Positions 11,601 to 22,336 of a DNA stretch of 64,000 nt are shown here, piece after piece; the first letter of the stretch is position 1, and every line of letters begins with the position of its first letter. The DNA is from Xanthostigma xanthostigma (Eukaryota > Arthropoda > Insecta > Raphidioptera > Raphidiidae), in contig OY754464.1 of NCBI GenBank assembly GCA_963575645.1, positions 6,820,001 to 6,884,000 of the forward strand, in the 5' to 3' direction. Made by a program: the position numbers and the translations under genes. The notes under the pieces were generated by a model, which saw nothing but the letters and a program-made list of their open reading frames with translations, did no database searches and was not told where the DNA came from.

Positions 11601-11773
11601 CTGCAGGATCCAAGATCCGTTTCCGGCGAATGTGTATCCTGCATGTATGATATGTCTATGTCTTGTGAAGCTGCTGAGCAAATTGCGCATGCACTGCGCA
11701 AGCGTACTGAACGCTGGATGGATTAACACTTCGGTAACTAGATTTTCCGATGCATACTGGATCAGTCTTTCAC
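11601..11773 (-). CDS. Internal exon of a conserved protein (second of two seen)
   Basis: A 173-nt exon bounded by an acceptor (ATGATTACAG|GTGAAAG) and a textbook donor (CCTGCAG|GTCAGT) on the minus strand. It encodes ERLIQYASENLVTEVLIHPA, continues with CMRNLLSSFTRHRHIIHAGY, and ends in GNGSWILQ. It starts with two bases of a split Gly codon. The exon at 13283-13381 ends with the first base of that codon, so the two join as KY-G-ERL without a frame break. Codon use and residue composition look like real, conserved protein. The family was not identified with certainty: FERRY3/C12orf4-type (DUF2362) is a weak recollection only. No TE similarity. Confidence 0.82.
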
Positions 11774-11950
11774 CTGTAATCATGTTTAACAGAATATTAC
11801 TTACAGATAAATTTTTAAACAGGGATGCAAGGGTGCATTATTTTTTGGTTCTACATCCCTAAGTTGAAACCAAAAGTAGATTATCGGATTCAGATTCTTC
11901 ATAAATAAATGCATTCGATGTTATAATTCGTTCGAGCAATTATGTCATGT

Positions 11951-12826
11951 AATAGTCAGTGCCCGTCGGCAAAAATTTTACTGACACATACTCTCCCCAA
12001 ACTTTGTATATGGCTTCATTAGGCCTAGTCTGACACCTTTTAAAATGTTCGACATATTAGAGGTGTCAGACATTTTTAAATGGTTCATGTTATTTGTCAG
12101 AGAACATTATTTTAGCGTTTTGGTTGAAGTTTTTAAGCTATCCAATTAAAAAAACAAACAGTATCTATAAATTCAAATTAGGGCGTTTTTCCTCTAAATT
12201 TTCCGAAAGATGTCGTTTTGACGACATGTAACAATTTATAAATACTCAAAACTTTGATTAACGTCTGAATAGAACTCTTCAAATAAATAAAATTGTCGAC
12301 CAATTTTTTTCAGACCATAGAATTACAAAAAATAATAAAAATACAAATCAATATAACACAAGATAAAATTTCGATCCGGATTTGGATCTTCTTCAGAAAT
12401 ATCTAAAAAATATAAAAATTAATTAGTAAGTTATTTATTATCTAATAGATTGCACGAAAGATTGAAAGTTAGAATGATTAAAAAAATAATGAAAAATTAA
12501 AATCCGGATCGAAACGTCATCTTGTGTTATATTGATTTGTATTTTTATTATTTTTTGTCAATATATGGTCTGAGAAAAATTGGTCGACAATTTTATTTAT
12601 TTGAATGTATAGATACTGTTTGTTTTTTTAATTGGATAGCTTAAAAACTTCAACCAAAACGCTAAAATAATGTTCTCTGACAAATAACATGAACCATTTA
12701 AAATGTCTGACACCTCGAATATATCGAACATATTCGAGGTGTCAGACTAGGCCTAATGAAGTCATATACAAAGTTTGGGGAGAGTATGTGTCAGTAAAAT
12801 TTTTGCCGACGGGCACTCTGACTATA
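11951..12826. mobile_element. 876-bp foldback element inside the intron, hammerhead-like motif
   Basis: Left arm about 11951-12400, right arm about 12500-12826, near-complementary along most of their length. Matching pieces include GTGCCCGTCGGCAAAAATTT, TGAACCATTTAAAA and ATAAAATTGTCGACCAAT, and the loop is about 100 bp. It sits between the two coding exons, so the pre-mRNA could form a long duplex. The GTCGACCAATTT motif recurs near 29960 and in front of the PLE remnant at 45120, hinting at a PLE-related origin. Confidence 0.8.
12365..12396 (-). ncRNA. Hammerhead-like core motif in foldback arm
   Basis: On the minus strand CTGAAGA is followed by a potential stem II (GATCC paired with GGATC around an AAATC loop) and then GAAA. 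This is the order of a hammerhead core: CUGANGA, stem II, GAAA. The other arm has CCGGATCGAAACGTC. No clear closing stem I was verified, so activity is uncertain. Confidence 0.4.
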
Positions 12827-13282
12827 ATATTATGCCATCTAATATTTTCCCACTTCTATGTATTTTATATTTAAAGATTAAAACAATATACTTTGTTTGT
12901 CAACAGATGGCTTGTGCCATCTATTGACGTCTATCAAAAGTGGCCTCATTTTTGTTCCCTTGGTTATGAATCTTCTTATAACATTTTAATCAATGCTTCT
13001 CGTATATTTTTATTATTGTTGCACTTAGTCTGAATAAGTTCAACAACATTATTGATAAATGCATTATCCAATTAATAAATATTTTTGGTAGATGTCTATA
13101 TAGCCTCAGTCGTCGAGCGTCTATAATATACAATCGCCAAAAAAAAAACTATTTCCGGCTTTTACTTATTTTTTATTTGATGCTTTCATTGCTTTCCAAG
13201 TTTCAATAACAATTGATTGAAAAATAAATGTGTCTAAAAATAGTATAGGTATACAGGAACAATATGCGTGTATTCCACATAC
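12827..13282. other. Intron sequence
   Basis: Minus-strand intron between the two exons, outside the foldback. No other feature was recognised. Confidence 0.6.
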
Positions 13283-13381
13283 CATATTTGGCTTCCTCTC
13301 CTTCGGGAGCTTGTGTTGTCAGGATCTGCAATTCCTTCTCTAAATCGACATGACAGTCGTCCTTGTCCCACGACAGGAAAC
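13283..13381 (-). CDS. Internal exon of a conserved protein (first of two seen)
   Basis: A 99-nt exon on the minus strand with acceptor TTTGTTCACAG|GTTTCC (good pyrimidine tract) and donor AAATATG|GTATGT. It encodes a split Gly then FLSWDKDDCHVDLEKELQIL, followed by TTQAPEGEEAKY and the first base of a Gly codon. Both borders are phase 1, so the exon is symmetric. The next exon is 11773-11601, 1.5 kb downstream. The acidic, soluble composition and absence of membrane segments suggest a cytoplasmic protein. No start or stop codon of this gene is in view. Confidence 0.8.
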
Positions 13382-13656
13382 CTGTGAACAAAGAGAGAAA
13401 TAGATATAGACATTTATATATAATGTATACGATGTCCATTATTGGAGATATGTAGTATGTACGATTATATTAGTATACAGGGTGTATCTTACAATACATA
13501 AAATTCTTTGTACATGCATGTTCAGTTTGAAAACATTTAGCTTAACACTCTTTTTGAAATGTTTCTTGTGATTCCAGAAATGCTATAGGCTATGTTTTTT
13601 ATCACAAAAATTGATTATAATTAAATTTATTTTTTGCCAAATATCTATCCAAAAAA
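13382..13656. other. Upstream intron with a TACAGGGTGTAT end
   Basis: Upstream on the minus strand of the first exon seen. TATACAGGGTGTATCTTAC at about 13478 resembles the terminus of the foldback at 1452, but no partner end was found. Confidence 0.4.
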
Positions 13657-14290
13657 AATTCCAGCCAATTGGGCGACGGGACCATTTGACATTTGATATA
13701 ATATAATAAAGAAAATCAAACTTCTGATATCGCGTGAAGTGACGCGGGTAATGGCTAATATTCAATATGATATTTTCTATTCGTTGCCATGGTTACTTAC
13801 ATAATATGTTTCACGTCATGTAAAAATTAATCAAAGCATGCTTACTAGTTTATTTCTAATAGATTAGAAAACAAAAGAACAGCTGATTTTTTTTATTTTC
13901 AAAATATTTTCGAAACTATAAAGTTTAGAAAAAAATGAATTTAACAAAACTTCTTTAAAAAATAAGTATAATAATAAGCCGTTATTATTATATAAATAAC
14001 AACGTTATAGCATACATCTCTGCTGCGCATGCGCCGATTTTCCCCAAAAACAATAGGGCTCCACATATTTGCATACCAAACATCCTCCCAAAATTTGGTT
14101 TCAATCCGTTCATCCGTTTGACCTGGATCGTGCTCACAGACAAACAGACGCACAGATTTTTTCCAAAAATGTGTTTTTTGGATTCGGGGGATCTCAAAAC
14201 GAAAAGATATTGTAAAATTTTTGAAAAGTGTTTTTTGACCTGAACTAGTACATAGTTAATACCATTCCCCACTTGTAGGTTGTAATGGTA
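13657..14290 (+). repeat. Family C repeat, copy 1
   Basis: Begins AATTCCAGCCAATTGGGCGA and ends near TGTAATGGTA. Shares blocks with the copies at 14990 (inverted), 16851 and 56105: a TCGCGTGAAGTGACGCGGGT block, CGTTGCCATGGTTAC, GCGCATGCGCCGATTTTCCC and CATCCTCCCAAAATTTGGTT. Its minus-strand ORFs (13583, 13941, 13988) are not conserved between copies. Confidence 0.7.
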
Positions 14291-14989
14291 AAATCGTAAC
14301 GTGTTGTCAAGGGAGACCGATATTCTCTCTTCTCCCGCGCTTTTGTTATATGTTACCTGTACATAATAAACCGCGAAACAGTCACTAACAAGTCTTTCGA
14401 TTTCTGACTCGACACGGCGTGCGGCCGTGCCCCTAGGCGGTGATGTCTTTTGACTTCCGCGAATAATATGTGGGGTGGTTTTAGACTATATCTCATTATG
14501 TTTTCATAAGGGGGGCTGTGATAAACAAAAACTTTACCAATCCTAAAATGGCAAATCTTTGTTCCAATTTGTACAATTGTATTATTGTCCTTGTGGAGCT
14601 GTAGTCAATGGATAGCGATTTATTCTTTTCGAACTGGCATTGTTCAATTGAATTCTTTATTACGTGACTTTATTAATAAATCTACAATAGAAAGCATTTC
14701 GCTGTTTGCACCGGTGCGGTCAATATTTTCTTTCGAAATAGCGCGACCGTAAGAATGTCGTCTGAAACGATTATTAATTTTGATGAAGAATGCTTAATAA
14801 ATGTCGACCAACGATTCTGCCTTAAAATTAAACTTACGATTGAGATTGTCAGTAGCTGTGTACGATAACTGAAATTATTTTTAGAAAAACAAAAATATTT
14901 AACTGAAATCAGAGCTTCAGATTACGATCACTTCAGCTAGAAAAATAGCTAAAAACAAACCGTATTGCCCTTGAAAGTGTCTTTTCTTT
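14291..14989. other. Unique spacer between inverted family C copies
   Basis: About 700 bp lying between oppositely oriented family C copies. It includes a GC-richer tract (CACGGCGTGCGGCCGTGCCC) near 14415. It may be the interior of a larger foldback element or unrelated host DNA. No ORF was supported. Confidence 0.35.
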
Positions 14990-16475
14990 TACCATTCCAA
15001 CCCACAAGTGGGGAATGGTACTAGTTTAGGTCAAAAATCACTTTTCAAAAATTTTACAATATCTTTCCGTTTTGAGGTCACCCGAATCCTAAAAACATAT
15101 TTTTGAAAAAACTCTGTGCGCCTGTTAGTCTGTGAACACGATACAGGTCAAACGGATGAGCGGATTGAAACCAAATTTTGAGAGGATGTTTCGTATGCAA
15201 ATATGAAGAGCCCTATTGTTTTTAAGGACAATCGGTGCATGCGCAGAAGAGATATATTATGCTATAACGGTGTTTTTTTTAATAATAATGGTGTACTTTT
15301 CATAACGGATTATTATTCTATTGATTTTTTCAAGAAAGTTTCTTTTTTTCTAAACTTTATAGTTTCGGAAATATTTTGAAAATAAAAAAAATAGTTGGCA
15401 AAACCAAAAGTGCACATCCCGCAAGTTTTCCACTGTATGATAAAAAAATAACAATTAAAAAATATTTTTAATAAATTTAACAAGATTTAAAAATTTAAAG
15501 AAATAAATAATTAAAAATTGAAAAAATATTTTTTTTTAAGTTTGCAAAAATAAAAAAAATTAAGAACTATACATAATATAATATATAATTAATATCAAGT
15601 GGAATAAAATAAAACAAAATAAAAAGAAAAAAAAAGAAAAAAATCAATGATATCGTAAGGATTCGAACCCAGGACCTTGCCCTTGGGGATCCAACGGCAT
15701 ATCCATTGCGCCACGGCTGCCTAATACGTACAGTGGTGTTATCACGGTATACAAGTGTAGCACTTGTTTTATGGATTACACTATATTTGCACAGCATTTA
15801 TTATATTGTTTTTAAATAATTAGCTGTCAAAAATAATAAAAAATAAAACTGTTTATAAAAATTAAACTACTGAACACATTTTAGTGAATTTAAATAGGGT
15901 TCTGGTCTGATAGTAAACAAAGTGAATAAAATATAACCCAAGGCAATCCGACCAAAATTGCGATCTGTAGAGTCGTGACGTACATACGTACAGACCAACC
16001 GACAACTGCTGTTTGTGATTTTCAATTACAATTTTAATAGTATTTATGAACTCAAATTGATTTAAAAATGGTTCTATTTTATAGATTAGAATCTCCTCTT
16101 TTCAAAAAGCTTCAATTTGAATGGATTTCGTGTGAAATTAACTTAGATATAACTTCTTATATGAACGAAAGTCAGCTCTGACGCACAAAGCGATAATAAA
16201 GCACATACCGCTAGTTTAGCGGTATGTGCAATAAGCCGCTCTTTTGTTTTATGGATCTGTCAGAAATAAACAAGTTCGACATGCTTTGATTAATTTTTAC
16301 ATGACGTGGAATATATCATGTAGGTAACCATGGCAACGAATAGCAAATATCATATTGAATACTAGCCATTGCCCGCGTTACCTCACGCGATATCAGATAT
16401 TTTATTTTCTTTATTATAATCAAATGTCAACATTTTTGAAGTTGGAATGGTCTCGTCGCCCAATTGGCTGGAATT
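14990..16475 (-). repeat. Family C repeat, copy 2, split by family B insertion
   Basis: Starts TACCATTCCAACCCACAAG and ends with the complement of AATTCCAGCCAATTGGGCGA. The copy is continuous only if the family B element at 15391-16233 is removed. It is inverted relative to copy 1, so the 13.6-16.5 kb region is itself a large inverted repeat. Confidence 0.65.
15391..16233 (-). repeat. Family B tRNA-derived repeat, copy 1
   Basis: About 840 bp, starting ATAGTTGGCAAAACC and ending with a GCACATACCGC/GCGGTATGTGC inverted pair. A tRNA-like module at 15651-15721 (minus) has a GGTTCGAATCC B box and a TGGCGCAATGG A box. It is nearly identical to copy 2 at 16926, apart from small indels. Inserted in family C copy 2. 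The minus-strand ORF at 15567-15797 runs through the tRNA-like module and is not a gene. Confidence 0.7.
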
Positions 16476-16850
16476 TTTCTTTTCTTTCGGATGGTAGAAA
16501 AAAACCGAATTTTGGCTTCGGCTGAAAAAATCACCCTCGGTCAGAACATTAGCTCTAAATCTCCATTTAATCATAAATACACATCTACAAATGGCAGTAT
16601 GTATAAACCATCAATTTTAGAAAATTAACAGATGGGAAAATGATGAAAGGAATGAAAGGATTCAAAGTCGTTCCGTGTAATTGGATGAGTGAAAATCTAA
16701 ATCCTCTTTGAAATTGTGTGCCAACTGATCAGTTTAGCTATCAAAAGAAGTAATGGAACTAGATGGCAAATTGAAGTATATTTGCTTAACCAACTGAAAA
16801 TTAGATAGGTTCTCATTATTGCCGCCTACACCCAATTTACCTAGATAAAA
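16476..16850. other. No gene recognised
   Basis: Spacer between two family C copies. Nothing supportable. Confidence 0.4.
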
Positions 16851-18055
16851 AATTCCAGCCAATTGTGCGACGGGAACATTCCAACTTCAAAAATATTGAC
16901 ATTTGATTAAAATAAAGAAAATACAATAGTTGGCAAAACCAAAAGTGCACATCCCGCAAGTTTTCCACTGTATGATAAAAAAATAACAATTAAAAAATAT
17001 TTTTAATAAATTTAAAAAGATTTAAAAATTTAAAGAAATAAATAATTAAAAATTGAAAAAATATTTTTTTTAAGTTTGCAAAAATAAAAAAAATTAAGAA
17101 CTATACCTACATAATATAATATATAATTAATATCAAGTGTAATAAAATAAAACAAAATAAAAAGAAAAAAAAAAGAAAAAATCAATGATTTCGTAAGGAA
17201 TCGAACCCAGGACCTTGCCCTTAGGGATCCAACGGCATAACCATTACGCCACGGCGGCCTAATACGTGTAGTGGTGTTATCACGGTATAGAAGTTAGCAC
17301 TTGTTTTATGGATTACACTATATTTACACAGCAATTATTATATTGTTTTTTAAACTATTAGCTGTCAAAAATAATAAAATAAAACTGTTTATAAAAATTA
17401 AACTACTGAACACATTTTAATGAATTTAAATAGGGTTCTGGTCTGATAGTAAACAAAGTGAATAAAATATAACCCAAGGCAATCCGACCAAAATTGCGAT
17501 CTGTAGAGTCGTGACGTACGTACGTACATACGTACAGACCAACCGACAACTGCTGTTTGTGATTTTCAATTACAATTTTAATAGTATTTATGAACTCGAA
17601 TTGATTTGAAAATGGTTCTATTTTATAGATTAGAATCTCCTCTTTTCAAAAAGCTTCAATTTGAATGGATTTCGTGTGAAATTAACTTAGATATAACTTC
17701 TTATATGAACGAAAGTCAGCTCTGACGCACAAAGCGATAATAAAGCACATACCGCTAGTTTAGCGGTATGTGCAATATATGTAATATCTTATATCGCGTG
17801 AAGTGACGCGGGTAATGGCTAGTATTCAACATGATATTTGCTAATCGTTGCCATGGTTACCTACATAATGTACATACATGTAAATATTAATCAAAACATG
17901 CCGAACTTGTTTATTTCTGACAGATCCATAAAACAAAAGAGCGGCTTATTTTTTTTAATTTTAAAATATTTCCGAAAGTATAAAGTTTAGAAAAAAAATT
18001 TTTTAACGAAACTTTCTTGAAAAAATAAATAATAATAATCCGAAAATTATTGATA
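16851..18055 (+). repeat. Family C repeat, copy 3, split by family B insertion
   Basis: The 5' piece (16851-16925) and 3' piece (17778-18055) match one continuous stretch of the copy at 56105. The family B element lies between them. The junction falls within the AAAGAAAATA / TATATCGCGTGAAGTG block, which identifies the insertion point. Confidence 0.65.
16926..17777 (-). repeat. Family B tRNA-derived repeat, copy 2
   Basis: Starts ATAGTTGGCAAAACC and ends GCGGTATGTGCAATA. The tRNA-like module is at 17191-17259 (minus), with one B-box-region change relative to copy 1. Contains a short GTACGTACGTAC repeat near 17515. It is younger than the family C copy it interrupts. Confidence 0.7.
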
Positions 18056-18229
18056 TTGATGATTACGCCAAAAGAATTGCTCGAGTACGTACCAACTTCG
18101 ATTGTACACAGAGGATTGATTCTGTACTTGTATCCCATATCTGACGAGTATCTAAGACGTTTATTTCAGAAACCACTGTACCGATTTAGATCAAATTTAT
18201 TTGTCGTTTAATCGTACGCGTGTAGACTA

Positions 18230-18856
18230 TAGTGATGTGTCGCTCCTGAGTGAGTCGTCCATATTGAACGACTCCTTTCTCGGAGCGAGTCGTTCTTTTT
18301 TTGTGAATGACTCACTCCGAGCGCCATTACTCTGTGCTGAGCGATTCTGTACTGTTGCATTCGCACATTTAGAGAGCGCACACAGCACAGACCACAGAGG
18401 CACTAGTGAATTTTGCACGTACGGAGTTATCTTTGCTGAGTCATTTAATGTTGAATGACACACTGTAAGTGCAATAGTACTAATCTTACAGTGACTTAAA
18501 CCGTTCACATTGACGTCGTTGACAAAGATATAATATTGTAACAATAAACATTATTATTGTTAAGATTTTATTATACTTACTTTATAGTTTATCCGAAATG
18601 CGAATTATAATATTAGATCAGAATCATATTAAAATGAGCTCAGAGCTGTGTGTGTGTATTGTGCTGTGCATTGTGCAATGCTACATAACTCTTGAGCATG
18701 TTTGATGACCGTTCACACTTTTGAAGTCTGCACTTTCGTGTAGTGCGTACTGTCTAGTGTCGCTCCTTTGAACGACTCGCTCTGAGCGACTCTTTTTAGT
18801 GAGCGGAACGCACGGAGCCAGCTCCCAATAAAGAGCCATGAGGACACAACACAAAT
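18230..18856. mobile_element. hAT-type MITE family I, copy 1
   Basis: Left end TAGTGATGTGTCGCTCC; right end a decayed complement. Flanked by near-perfect 8-bp duplications: GTAGACTA (18222-18229) and GTAGACTG (18857-18864). Same internal sequence as copies at 31102, 43278 and 61687. The ORFs across it (18201-18458, 18227-18544) recur in other copies only because the DNA is repeated, with changed lengths and frames. Confidence 0.8.
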
Positions 18857-19301
18857 GTAGACTGCCCGTCTACTAAATTTCATGTTTCTAGATAAAATAA
18901 TATCTAAGAAGGCAAAAGCTTGTTGTTAATGATTTTGATAAAATATTTTGTGTCACTCTATAACAAGCTTTATACGTGGAATAATAAATATCTATTTGCG
19001 ACTGATAATAAATTAGCGGTTTGTATGAAGACGATATATTTATGAAACACCATTAATTTACCCAGCTCCAAGTACATCATGACAGCCCTTAAGTGTCCTG
19101 AATACCTGGTTATTCGCCGCTATATTTCATAATATGGACATCCGGTCTAAAATTTATAAACCGGTATTATATAACTTATTGCAATTAATTTGCAACACTA
19201 ATTCTTGTCAGTGAAACTTTATGAAAATTGTGAAGCTTGAGAATGGCTGGGCGCGTAACAATTCCATATGGTTTCTCTATTACAGACTTGTAATTTCCAT
19301 T
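18857..19301. other. No gene recognised
   Basis: AT-rich spacer. Nothing supportable. Confidence 0.4.
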
Positions 19302-19993
19302 TTTTGACGTGATAACGTCTTATAAATTGATGAATCACCAATATTATAAATTGATAAAACACCGGCTGCATGTACGAAAAAGTGTAACGCGTAACGCATA
19401 CCGCATAACGCATAACGCGTAACGCGTAACGTTCCGCCTGACCCTGAGCGTGCTTTTTGCTAATTTCTCGCTCAATTTAAATCAGATCGGTTTGAAACCA
19501 GTCTTAAACGAAAGAGGAGAACATTTTACATTGATTTCGTATAACAGAATTTGCCTAAACAGTTTTTTTATACAAATTTATATAGAAAAATATTTTATAC
19601 AAATTTATATAGAAAAATAGCTGTATAAATGCAATGTTGTCTAATGCATGGCGCGACGCGGTCGGTTGTCTTTGTTTGCCGTACATGGAAATTAGAAGCA
19701 AACGTATGTCTTGTCTTAACATGAAAACGGCTGCATTTCTAATGTTTAATTCAATTTTTTGACATTAGTATATTGTGAAAAGCAACGCCTTCTAAGTTAA
19801 GTATTGGAATAACTAATTATTATTAGAACATAATACTTTGTAAGTTGCAAACGTCACTTTTGACATTTCTTATCATTCCGACACCAAGGATAAGCTGATT
19901 GAAACCAAATTTTGGGAGGTTTAGGTTATGTATTACGGAATACGTTATCACGTAAAACTATCGTCCGTAAACCGACTTTACAGACAACCAATT
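19302..19993 (-). mobile_element. Family D element, copy 2 (minus orientation)
   Basis: Mirror of copy 1 at 6231: starts TTTTTGACGTGATAACGTC and ends CCGACTTTACAGACAACCAAT. It carries a longer ACGCGTAACGC tract near 19385-19430 than copy 1. The ORFs at 19912 and 19928 begin in its terminus and run into flanking DNA. Confidence 0.7.
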
Positions 19994-20496
19994 TTTATAG
20001 TATATTACACCACAAGGGCAGAAAGTTTGATACTTTGCACTGCGCGTCAGGATGCCCGAGACGAGCCGAGGGCATCAAATCTTCTACCCGTGCGGTGTAT
20101 ACTATTTTTCTTCATAGCTTTGTCGAAAGTACTCTTATTAATTACATTAATTAATAAATTACTTATTAATAACATAAAAATACAGATAAATTCCAAGCAA
20201 GAAGCTTTGAGGTTATACGTAAAAACACGAATGACAGCTGTTCGCGACTATTGGCAAAAATGTTATAGGATTGCTATCACAGAACAGTAAAGGTTGCTAT
20301 GGAAACGCCATCTAAACAACAGTCAAAGCCGACATCTATGCGAGCTAGAAAATAACGTCGATGAATAAACATTGTATTTAAAAATCCACCCTACTACTGG
20401 CTATGCTAAGTTGAGTGGATCAATCTCAGTTATAAGACAGCAAATTATGTATTAATTGTACTATATTTAATGAAATAAATTTATTATTATTGATAG
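19994..20496. other. No confident gene
   Basis: A 120-codon plus-strand frame (19928-20290) starts inside the family D terminus. Its latter part is basic (KTRMTAVRDYWQKCYRIA), but it has no start of its own and no recognised domain, so it is not called. Confidence 0.35.
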
Positions 20497-20651
20497 GCAT
20501 AAGGATCGAAAATGAAGCAATACTGAAATTTTTAAACTTGCATTTAATACTGACGTTTCGATCTCTGAAGATGATACAAAACGTGTCGAAGCGTCAGTAT
20601 TAAATGCAAGTTTAAAAATTTCAGTATTGCTTCATGTTCGATCCTTATGCC
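20497..20651. repeat. 155-bp hairpin with hammerhead-like loop
   Basis: Arms of about 65 bp (GGCATAAGGATCGAAAATGA... and its complement ending GATCCTTATGCC) enclose a loop of about 25 nt. The arms are almost perfectly complementary, including GCATTTAATACTGACG / CGTCAGTATTAAATGC. Confidence 0.8.
20565..20595 (+). ncRNA. Hammerhead-like motif in hairpin loop
   Basis: CTGAAGA (20565-20571), then a possible stem II (GATAC with GTGTC around AAAAC), then GAAG and CGTC. The order matches the hammerhead core except that GAAA reads GAAG. PLE-associated hammerheads have been described in animals. Activity is not established here. Confidence 0.4.
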
Positions 20652-21500
20652 ACGGAATTTTTTCCAAATACCTACCTATCATTAACTTCAATGGATCACA
20701 GTTACTCTATTTATTGAATAAAGTCTTTATTATTATTATTATATTAATACGTTAAGGTTAAAGATGTTTGCCTCCCTTTTTAGAAAAAACCACACAATTT
20801 CTCCACATAAATTATATATATCATTTTACAGATAATTGCTTGCTCTATACTAACATCGACAACTAAAAAATGTATTATTGTTTTTGTTTTTGTAAATTTA
20901 TTAATTAACAGCAACGCTGAACAGCGTCTGCCATCTGACGGCTATAATTTTGAAACAACGTCAACACTGCGATCTGTCATCTGACCTTCATATTGTAATA
21001 CAACAGACACAATACTGCATACTGCCATCTGACGGCTTTAATTTTGAAACAGCGAGCAACACTGAACAACGTCACAGCAATGCTGCATGATGCCATCTGA
21101 CGGCTTAGCTCAACGCTTTTGCTACTTGCGCCTCTATATGACAATTTTAGTAAAATATTTCTTCGATCTGTCATTTGAGCTTCATATTGTAATACAACAA
21201 AAAGAAGAACGTTATAAGCAGGGTGCAAAATTAACCAGTGGGAGTATATGCCCAAGTAATTCAAGAATTACAAGGCGCGAAATTTTACGTCATATACCCC
21301 GGTGTTTTGTTTGAAAATCGGTGTATATATAATTATATTTAACGACACTTGGAGAATAATATAGTATAACTTAATTTACTTATTCTAAGAAAAAAATAAC
21401 AGTTGAAAATAATGAAACACAGAAAGGAAAATATAATTTTAATAATTTCATGGTTCTCTATGTAATATGTTATTGTGTCATGCAAAAATTAAACCTAACT
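20652..21500. repeat. Decayed local repeats, no gene
   Basis: TGCCATCTGACGGCT occurs three times between about 20929 and 21110, and CATATTGTAATACAACA twice (about 20985 and 21182). These mark a degenerate tandem of roughly 95 and 190 bp spacing. The ORFs at 20977 and 21087 run through them on opposite strands and are not convincing. Confidence 0.5.
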
Positions 21501-22001
21501 AACATCTTCAGAACAAAAGAACAACAGATTTTTTTTCAAAATATTTCTGAAATTATGAGTTTAGAAAAAAAATTTCATAACTTTCTTGTAAAAACAGATA
21601 GAAAAATAAACCGTTATGAAAAGTACCCAATTATTATATAAAAACAACTTTATAAGATATATGTGCCGACTTTAGCTCAAAGAATTTTTTACAAAACTTT
21701 CTTTAAAATAAAATAATAAAACATTATAAAAAGTACACCATTATTATATAAAAAACAACGATGGCATGTATCTCTTTTGCGCATGCGCCGATTTTTCCCA
21801 AAAATTATACAAAACTCTTGTAAAAATAGATCGAATAATAAACAGTTATGAAAAGTATACCATTGTTATATACAAACAACTTTATAACTTATACCTCTTC
21901 TGCGCATGCGCCGACTTTCCCTCAAAAAACATTTAACAAAACTTTCTTGTAAAGTAGAATAATAAAACATTATAAAAAGTACACCATTATTATATAAAAA
22001 A
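21501..22001 (+). repeat. Tandem ~115-125-bp units related to family C
   Basis: A block containing ACCATTATTATATAAA followed by GCGCATGCGCCGA and CAAAACTTTCTTGTAAA is repeated about four times; the ATTATTATATA landmark is near 21628, 21742, 21860 and 21983. A related single unit sits beyond the satellite at 29583-29754. The units match the middle of family C elements. Confidence 0.6.
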
Positions 22002-22063
22002 ATTGGATGTCTGTAAAGTCGGTTTACGGACGATAGTTTTACGTGATAACGTATTCCGTTCGA

Positions 22064-22077
22064 ATATCATATTTAAT
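22064..22077. repeat. Target site duplication, left
   Basis: ATATCATATTTAAT, 14 bp, identical to 25224-25237. Together they bracket the PLE palindrome. Confidence 0.8.
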
Positions 22078-22126
22078 TAATAAGAAAAAATTCGCAGGTT
22101 TGTGGACAAAAGTTATATTTATAATT

Positions 22127-22162
22127 GTACGACGTTTCGTCTATAAATTTAGACTTTTTCAA
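22127..22162 (-). ncRNA. Hammerhead-like motif, left PLE tail
   Basis: Mirror of the motif at 25109-25144, in the 3' region of the minus-strand PLE copy. See that entry. Confidence 0.35.
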
Positions 22163-22336
22163 GTACAAAATTGAAAATTATTTAAAACAATAATTATGAA
22201 AATAAACATTAATTACTAACCATAGCAATTAACAAAAGTTAAGGTACATAAGATAAAAACATGGCAACTAGTTTATGTATAAATGTTTTAAACAATAAAA
22301 ATAAAAATTAAAAATAAAAAATTAAAAATTCGTAAG

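Noticed and set aside
13941..14272. Minus-strand ORFs in family C
   Set aside because: Broken in the other family C copies; only the DNA is conserved.
15651..15721. Functional tRNA gene (also 17191, 34900)
   Set aside because: Good B box, but embedded in family B repeats with poor overall cloverleaf pairing.
18201..18544. Overlapping ORFs on both strands, repeated at 31376 and 43243
   Set aside because: They belong to the hAT MITE family; lengths and frames vary between copies.
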